Origin: M55B127 sp034521955 | GTDB taxonomy: Bacteria > Bacillota > Halanaerobiia > Halanaerobiales > M55B127 | Reading direction: 5' to 3' | Length of the DNA stretch: 64,000 nucleotides | Assembly (NCBI GenBank): GCA_034521955.1 | Contig: JAXHLT010000003.1 | Coordinates: 868,001 to 932,000 of the forward strand | Part shown: piece after piece, positions 59,028 through 64,000 of the stretch | How the letters are laid out: every line of letters begins with the position of its first letter | Position numbering within the stretch: the stretch's first letter is position 1 | Notes under the pieces: generated by a model | Seen by the model: the letters and a program-made list of their open reading frames with translations, nothing else | Database searches by the model: none | Told to the model about the DNA's origin: nothing | Program-made: the position numbers and the translations under genes

Positions 59028-60845
59028 TCAAGAAATAAGTTCAATAAATTCTTCTACTAATTCCGGATCAAATTGACTTCCAGCACAATCTTTTATTTCA
59101 GCTAAAGCCTCTTTTTTCGATATAGCTTCACTGTAAGGTCGGTCATTAGTCATCACATCATAGGCATCGATAATACTTATAATACGTGCTAGTAAGGGTA
59201 TTTCTTCTCCTTTAAGACCCTGAGGATAACCACCGCCATTCCAGTGTTCATGATGGGCAAGAATTAAATCAGCTACAGGAGCAAACTCTCCAATAGACTG
59301 AGCAATAGCAAATCCTTTGATTGGGTGCTCTTTTATTGTCTCCCATTCCTGAGTAGAAAGAGCCGAAGGTTTTTTAAGAGTTTTTTCGGCAATATTTATT
59401 TTACCAATATCGTGAAGGCTAGCAAGTAAAGATAGATGAGTTAGTTGTTGATTGCTTAATCCAACTTTTTTTCCCATTTTTAAGCTTAAATGACTCATTC
59501 TTTCTGCATGTTCTTTTGTTTCATAACTTTTAGCCCCTAATATTTTAAGCATATTTTGTACCATAATATTTTTAGAACTACTTTTTATCATCAGTTTGTC
59601 TACAAACATTCTATCCTCTGCTCTGTGTAGTACTTTATATATATCCTGTTGAAGTTCTTTTTTAGTAGCAGCACCTATTCCTAAAGAAACTTTTACTTCA
59701 TTTACTTTAGTTTCCTCACATTTATCTGTTATTTCAGCACATATCTTCTTTGTCTCTTTTTCAGTGGTCTGAGGGAGTAATATTATAAATTCATCCCCAC
59801 CCCAGCGAACTACAATATCTTTATTTGATACACAGGATAAAAGTAATTCGGCCGTCGCGATTAATAATTTATCTCCTTCTTTATGGCTATAGGTTTCATT
59901 GAACAGTTTTAAACCATTAATATCGGCCACAATAATACTTAAGGGAAGCTGCTTTTTATTGTCCATTTTTTTAATTGTCTCCATCATATAGGAATACGTA
60001 TACAGCCCCGTTAAGATATCTTTTGAAACATCAGAGAACACCATAACTACTCCCTGTATTTCCCCCTCATCTTCCTGAATAGGAGCAGCACTTTCTTTTA
60101 TTTGATAATGATGTCCTATTTTATCAATTAAAGTTGTATGATCTGGCAGATTTATAGTTTTACCATTCACAATAACTTCTTCCATTGGAAAATCCTGAAA
60201 TTTACCGGTTACAGAATGTATTAACTCAAAAACATTTTCCAGTTTCTTCCCTTTTACCTCTTTTAGTTTATAGCCTGTTAACTTTTCTGCAACGGGATTC
60301 ATAATCTCAATACAGAGGTTTTTATCAGTAGTAATAACTCCATCTCCAATTGAATTAAGAATGGTTTTTAGTTTTTGATTCTGATAAATGTTTTTTAAAT
60401 GTAATTCTATAAATTCTTTAAATTCTTTTATTAAAGTCTCTGTTCTATCACTGAATTTATTTTCTTTTGTATCAAGAAGACAGATTGTACCAAAAAAATC
60501 ACCATCAGGCCATTTTATCGGAAATCCTAGATAAGAGATCATACCTAACTCAATGTCAGGATTGTTTTTCCATTTATCATCTTTTAAAGCATTTGGTACT
60601 AGTAATTTTTGATCAGTTTTAATAACTTCTTCATAATAAAGCCCTGGAAGTTTTTCTTTATCACCAACATTATAGGGGTTATCCTTTGTCTGGCTAGAAC
60701 GAAATACTTCCATATAAGGAGGATTAACTTTCATGATTAGGCTGGCGGTTACTCCAGTTAATTCAGCTATAATATCTGTGATTTTTTGCCAGCTGGTTAT
60801 GATCTCTTCAGGTATTTCAATATCTTTTGTTTTTATAGAATCCAT
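59028..60845 (-). CDS. GAF-PAS-GGDEF-HD-GYP protein (paralogue A)
   Basis: 605 residues, intact, the near-twin of the protein at 53248-55119 in the same orientation. GAF, PAS, GGDEF (VRWGGDEFIILLPQ, canonical) and HD-GYP (LHDIGKINI; HHEHWNGGGYPQG). The inhibitory-site Arg is replaced here too (SNKD). The GAF-PAS linker is about ten residues shorter than in paralogue B. Differences are scattered single residues, as expected for an older tandem duplication. Canonical GGDEF suggests this copy can make c-di-GMP without product inhibition. Ribosome site AAAGGGG before ATG. Confidence 0.92.
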   Translation of the reverse strand: MDSIKTKDIEIPEEIITSWQKITDIIAELTGVTASLIMKVNPPYMEVFRSSQTKDNPYNVGDKEKLPGLYYEEVIKTDQKLLVPNALKDDKWKNNPDIELGMISYLGFPIKWPDGDFFGTICLLDTKENKFSDRTETLIKEFKEFIELHLKNIYQNQKLKTILNSIGDGVITTDKNLCIEIMNPVAEKLTGYKLKEVKGKKLENVFELIHSVTGKFQDFPMEEVIVNGKTINLPDHTTLIDKIGHHYQIKESAAPIQEDEGEIQGVVMVFSDVSKDILTGLYTYSYMMETIKKMDNKKQLPLSIIVADINGLKLFNETYSHKEGDKLLIATAELLLSCVSNKDIVVRWGGDEFIILLPQTTEKETKKICAEITDKCEETKVNEVKVSLGIGAATKKELQQDIYKVLHRAEDRMFVDKLMIKSSSKNIMVQNMLKILGAKSYETKEHAERMSHLSLKMGKKVGLSNQQLTHLSLLASLHDIGKINIAEKTLKKPSALSTQEWETIKEHPIKGFAIAQSIGEFAPVADLILAHHEHWNGGGYPQGLKGEEIPLLARIISIIDAYDVMTNDRPYSEAISKKEALAEIKDCAGSQFDPELVEEFIELIS

Positions 60846-61066
60846 CTTTTTACCCCTTTCTATTGTTTCTTTATATTTAAAACTTGCTTGATAAATGCAG
60901 TTTGCTTTATTGTATATTCTTTCATATCTATCTCTACTATATACTATTTGTCCAATGTTTAAAAGAAAAAGATTGTAAAAACTTATATTCTGTATTAATC
61001 ATTATCTCAAATATGAAATCATATAAAAAACAAGATAAAAATAGGTAAAATATACAGTATAATCTT
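60846..61066. other. Intergenic region
   Basis: Nothing gene-like and no clear promoter or terminator seen. Confidence 0.4.
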
Positions 61067-63469
61067 TTATTTTTCTTTTACAAAACCAAAATTATAAACC
61101 GGTTTTTCATAATTATCTTTAATTGCTTCTACCTTTATTTTTACATCTAAATACTCACCATTTTTTTTGATGTATTTCTTATCTAATTCAAATCTTTCTA
61201 TTTCTTTATTTTTTAACTTTTTCATGTATTTTTTTATTTATTTTATTATCTTCTTTTTTAGTGATATCAAGATGTTTCATATTTTTTAATTCTTCTTTTG
61301 AATATCCCAGCATATTACAAAATTGTTTATTTACTTCTACTATATTACCTTTTAAATCAGATATTACAATCCCCATGGGAAATTCTTCAAATACAATTTT
61401 TTCTTTATTCTTAAATATACTTAACTTTTTTTTAAGGGCTGTTTCTTTTGTTAACTCTTTCATCGAATACATTTTTTGATCTGATTTATTTATAATTTCT
61501 TCTAGATCTTGCTTATGGTCTGTTTTTACCTCTAAACCGGTAGAAATACTGAAATCACAATCCTTTATTTCTACCTCTTTAATTTCATTTTGAATTCTAT
61601 TTTCAATATTAGAAATAATTTCACTTTTTATTCCAGGTAGAATAATAGCAAATTCATCTCCCCCTATTCTACAAACTATATCTTCATTCCTAACATTATT
61701 ACTTAATATTTCCGCCGTTTTTTTTATATATTCATCACCCACACGATGACCATATATATCATTTATGGATTTAAATTTATCTATATCTGCAGTAATGACT
61801 CCAATCGGTAATATACGAGAATCATTCAATCTTTCTATAGTATCCTCAAAATATCTTCTATTATATAGACCAGTTAATTGATCATGAAAAGATAGCTGCT
61901 TGATTTCTCCTCTTTTTGTTTCCTCTCAGTAATATCCATATGTATCCCAAACATCCTTAAAGGTTTTCCATCCTCAGTCCAGGAAATAACTTTCCCTTGG
62001 TCAAGCATCCAGACCCAGTGGCCTTTTTTGTGTTTCATTCTTATCTCTGCTTTATATTGATCTATTTCCCCATTAAAGTGTTCCTCTAACATTTTTTCAA
62101 CTTTTTCTAAATCATCAGGATGGGTAAACTTTTTCCAGGTTTCGATAGTCGTTGGAGAAATTTCTTTTAAAGTATATCCTATCATTTTTGCCCAAATCTC
62201 ATTAAATATAGTCTTACCTGTTTGTACATTCCATTCCCAGGTACCAGCATCTGTACCTTCTAATATATACTTCCATTCTATCCTTTTGTTTTATTATTTT
62301 TCCTTGTTGTTCCTGCAGCTTATTTTCTCTTTCTTTACGCTCGGTGATATCTCTTATATTACCATGCCAGAGAACACTGCCATCAGGTTTTTTTTCCGGT
62401 TCAGCATATCCTTCCAGCCATCTTATGCCTTTTTCAGGCAACTTAACTCTATATTCTTCCTCCCAGACAGTCAAATTTTTAGCTCGATTCTTTAATGGTA
62501 GCAACTACCCTCTCATAATCTTCTGGATGAATCCTTTCAAACACTTTATTGGCATTATCTTTTGCTTCATCAGGTGTAACTTCATAAATTTCATAGATAT
62601 CTTCGGTTGCATAAGGAAAGAGGAAGAACCGTCAGGAAAAAGCTGATACTGATAAACTGCCCCCGGTGTTTTATTGGTCAGACTCTGCAGAATATTACTC
62701 TTTTGTTCAAGCTGTTTTTTTGTCTCTCTCCGTAAAAATTCATTGCTCAGAATTCTGGAAATACCCTGGATTAAAGTTCTTTCTTCTTTCAGAAAGGAAT
62801 TTTCGCTATCTTCTCTTTTTTTATCCAGATCAAAAACTTCTATAGCTCCTTTTTTGACTCCCTCTACGATAATTTCGCTCTTCAGTCGGCAGTCAGTTTC
62901 CCGAAAGTTTTCTGAGAGATATTTCTCACCTGCAAATGTAATGCGAACATAATTTCCCAGGATGTTCAAAAAAATCAGCTATTTTACAACAGAGTAGGGA
63001 TAATATCTCATTTATGGTTTTGTCTCTGTTTTGTACAAGCTGAGAGGTGAAATATAAGCCTTTCAATTCTTTTTCTCTTTCTCTAAGCTTAAACTGCTCC
63101 TCTAAATCTCTCTGTTATATCACTAAAAACCGTTGCAAAATAACCTTCTTTATCACTAAAAATTCTAACTTCATAGTAATTACCTGTAATTTTAGAATAT
63201 ACTTCTAAACTTTTACTTTTACCATTTGAAGCAACCTCTCCGCAAATCTGTATAAATTCAATCGGGTTATTAATAATATCCTTTAAAATATTAAAACCCT
63301 TTTTGTTAATTACATCCTCTTTTTTAAATCCAGTAACTTCTTCCAAGCTTTTATTTGTTTTTAAAACAATAAAATCCTTAATTTCGTTGTTATCATCATA
63401 AATAACCTTATTATATGCTAAAGCTAAGGGCATATTCTCAAATATATTATCACAATTGAAATTTTCCAT
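61067..63469 (-). pseudogene. Multi-PAS/GAF-GGDEF-PAS protein, many frameshifts
   Basis: ATG 63469 is chosen for AAAGGAG upstream. In order and in changing frames: PAS (FENMPLALAYNKVIYDD), GAF-like (GVKKGAIEVFDLDKKRED), two PAS domains (VKLPEKGIRWLEGYAEP; HPDDLEKVEKMLEEHFNGE), GGDEF (RNED inhibitory site, CRIGGDEFAIILP), and a further PAS at the C-terminus (FPMGIVISDLKGNIVEVN) ending FGFVKEK at 61067. At least five breaks lie near 63090, 62970, 62505, 62205, 61850 and 61210. A PAS after GGDEF is unusual; an HD-GYP domain is absent. Confidence 0.78.
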
Positions 63470-63696
63470 ACTATCAAACTCCTTTAATATATAACTACTT
63501 TTATACATTACTATATTTAAAGATAATTAATAAATATCCTCTTTTCAAGAAATTAAGGTTAATAAATTAATACAATATTATATTTTTAAATATTGCTTAT
63601 ACAATAAATACATGTCTCAATACATATACTATATTTTGAAGAAAAACATCTAAGCATGGATATAAACTTACTCTTCCTGTCAGAATTTTTTAACAT
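63470..63696. other. Intergenic region
   Basis: Upstream region of the multi-PAS gene; AT-rich, no clear hexamer pair found. Confidence 0.35.
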
Positions 63697-64000
63697 AATA
63701 TTCTAAAAACATTTAAATAACAGGGATTATGGGTATATAATCCTCGATATAAGGGAAAAGTTTGCTTGTAGCTGTGTATAGGGATTATATGGGAATTATA
63801 TATAAGGGGGCATCGAAAGATTGCTGTTTGCTTGATAATTCTCAATAGTTAGAATCATTGATAATTAGAAAATTTTCTAGGCATTGAAAATCTACTAACC
63901 TTATAAATTATAGTATTTAAAATGATCACCTGACTTTGAATGTTATTTGCTTATTTGTTTAAACCCCAAATTCTTTCTGACAGGGAAAGTAATGTATTAT
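63697..64000 (+). repeat. 0.3-kb direct repeat, copy 2 (runs to window edge)
   Basis: Counterpart of 52933-53240, same orientation, with scattered differences and small indels. In copy 1 the repeat is followed within about 10 nt by the 3' end of a GAF-PAS-GGDEF-HD-GYP gene, so a third paralogue may begin just past position 64000. Confidence 0.78.

Noticed and set aside
1..64000. CRISPR arrays
   Set aside because: No series of regularly spaced short repeats was seen.

Overview
The window is strongly AT-rich and comes from a low-GC Firmicute. A T-box leader with a perfect housekeeping promoter stands before thrS, start codons are ATG/GTG/TTG behind strong AGGAGG sites, and there are many transmembrane and fermentation-type genes. 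A TrkH potassium channel, a heliorhodopsin, xylose isomerase and a large cyclic-di-GMP gene set would fit a fermentative halophile of the Halanaerobiales type. That placement is inferred from gene content; no 16S gene is present.

Layout. 1-4.6 kb: thrS (3' end cut off by the window edge) with its T-box, a DUF445 protein, tRNA-Leu and tRNA-Val, an orphan HsdS-like gene and an iron alcohol dehydrogenase. 5-12 kb: a cluster of sensor genes with PAS, MEDS, MASE3, GGDEF and HD-GYP domains, almost all broken by frameshifts, including a decayed KaiC-like gene. 12-13 kb: a small secreted-protein gene under a c-di-GMP-I riboswitch. 13-16.5 kb: a Fur-boxed iron(III) ABC operon (fbpABC) with frameshifts in the permease and ATPase genes. 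16.8-22.1 kb: broken genes (DUF3147, corrinoid protein, DUF4153, a membrane PAS-GAF-GGDEF protein). 22.4-27 kb: a tnpB remnant, DUF3006, a secreted metallo-beta-lactamase protein, a complete IS1182-type insertion sequence, and a secreted-protein gene interrupted by a 344-bp IS200/IS605-type element without a transposase. 27-31 kb: a fasciclin protein, an intact HD-GYP protein under a second c-di-GMP-I riboswitch, and a heliorhodopsin. 31-41.4 kb: an intact xylose operon (Gfo/Idh oxidoreductase, TIM-barrel isomerase, ABC importer, XylA, XylB) and its ROK regulator. 42-45 kb: a frameshifted trkH and two decayed nuclease/glycosylase-like genes. 45-51.6 kb: a double HD-GYP gene, a PAS-GAF-GGDEF-HD-GYP gene and a CheB-CheR-PAS gene, all frameshifted. 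52-53 kb: a Mu-Gam-like phage remnant. 53-61 kb: an intact block of KaiC-like ATPase plus receiver-PAS-GGDEF-HD-GYP, flanked by two near-identical GAF-PAS-GGDEF-HD-GYP paralogues. 61-64 kb: a frameshifted multi-PAS-GGDEF gene and the second copy of a 0.3-kb repeat.

How it works together. The dominant theme is c-di-GMP: about ten proteins would make or break it, and two riboswitches would read it, one driving a phosphodiesterase (feedback) and one a secreted protein. The KaiC-like/receiver module occurs twice, once intact and once decayed. Frameshifts are concentrated in 5-22 kb, 42-52 kb and 61-63.5 kb, while the 30-41 kb and 53-61 kb blocks are clean. This is either regional gene decay or regionally poor sequence, and raw reads would decide it.
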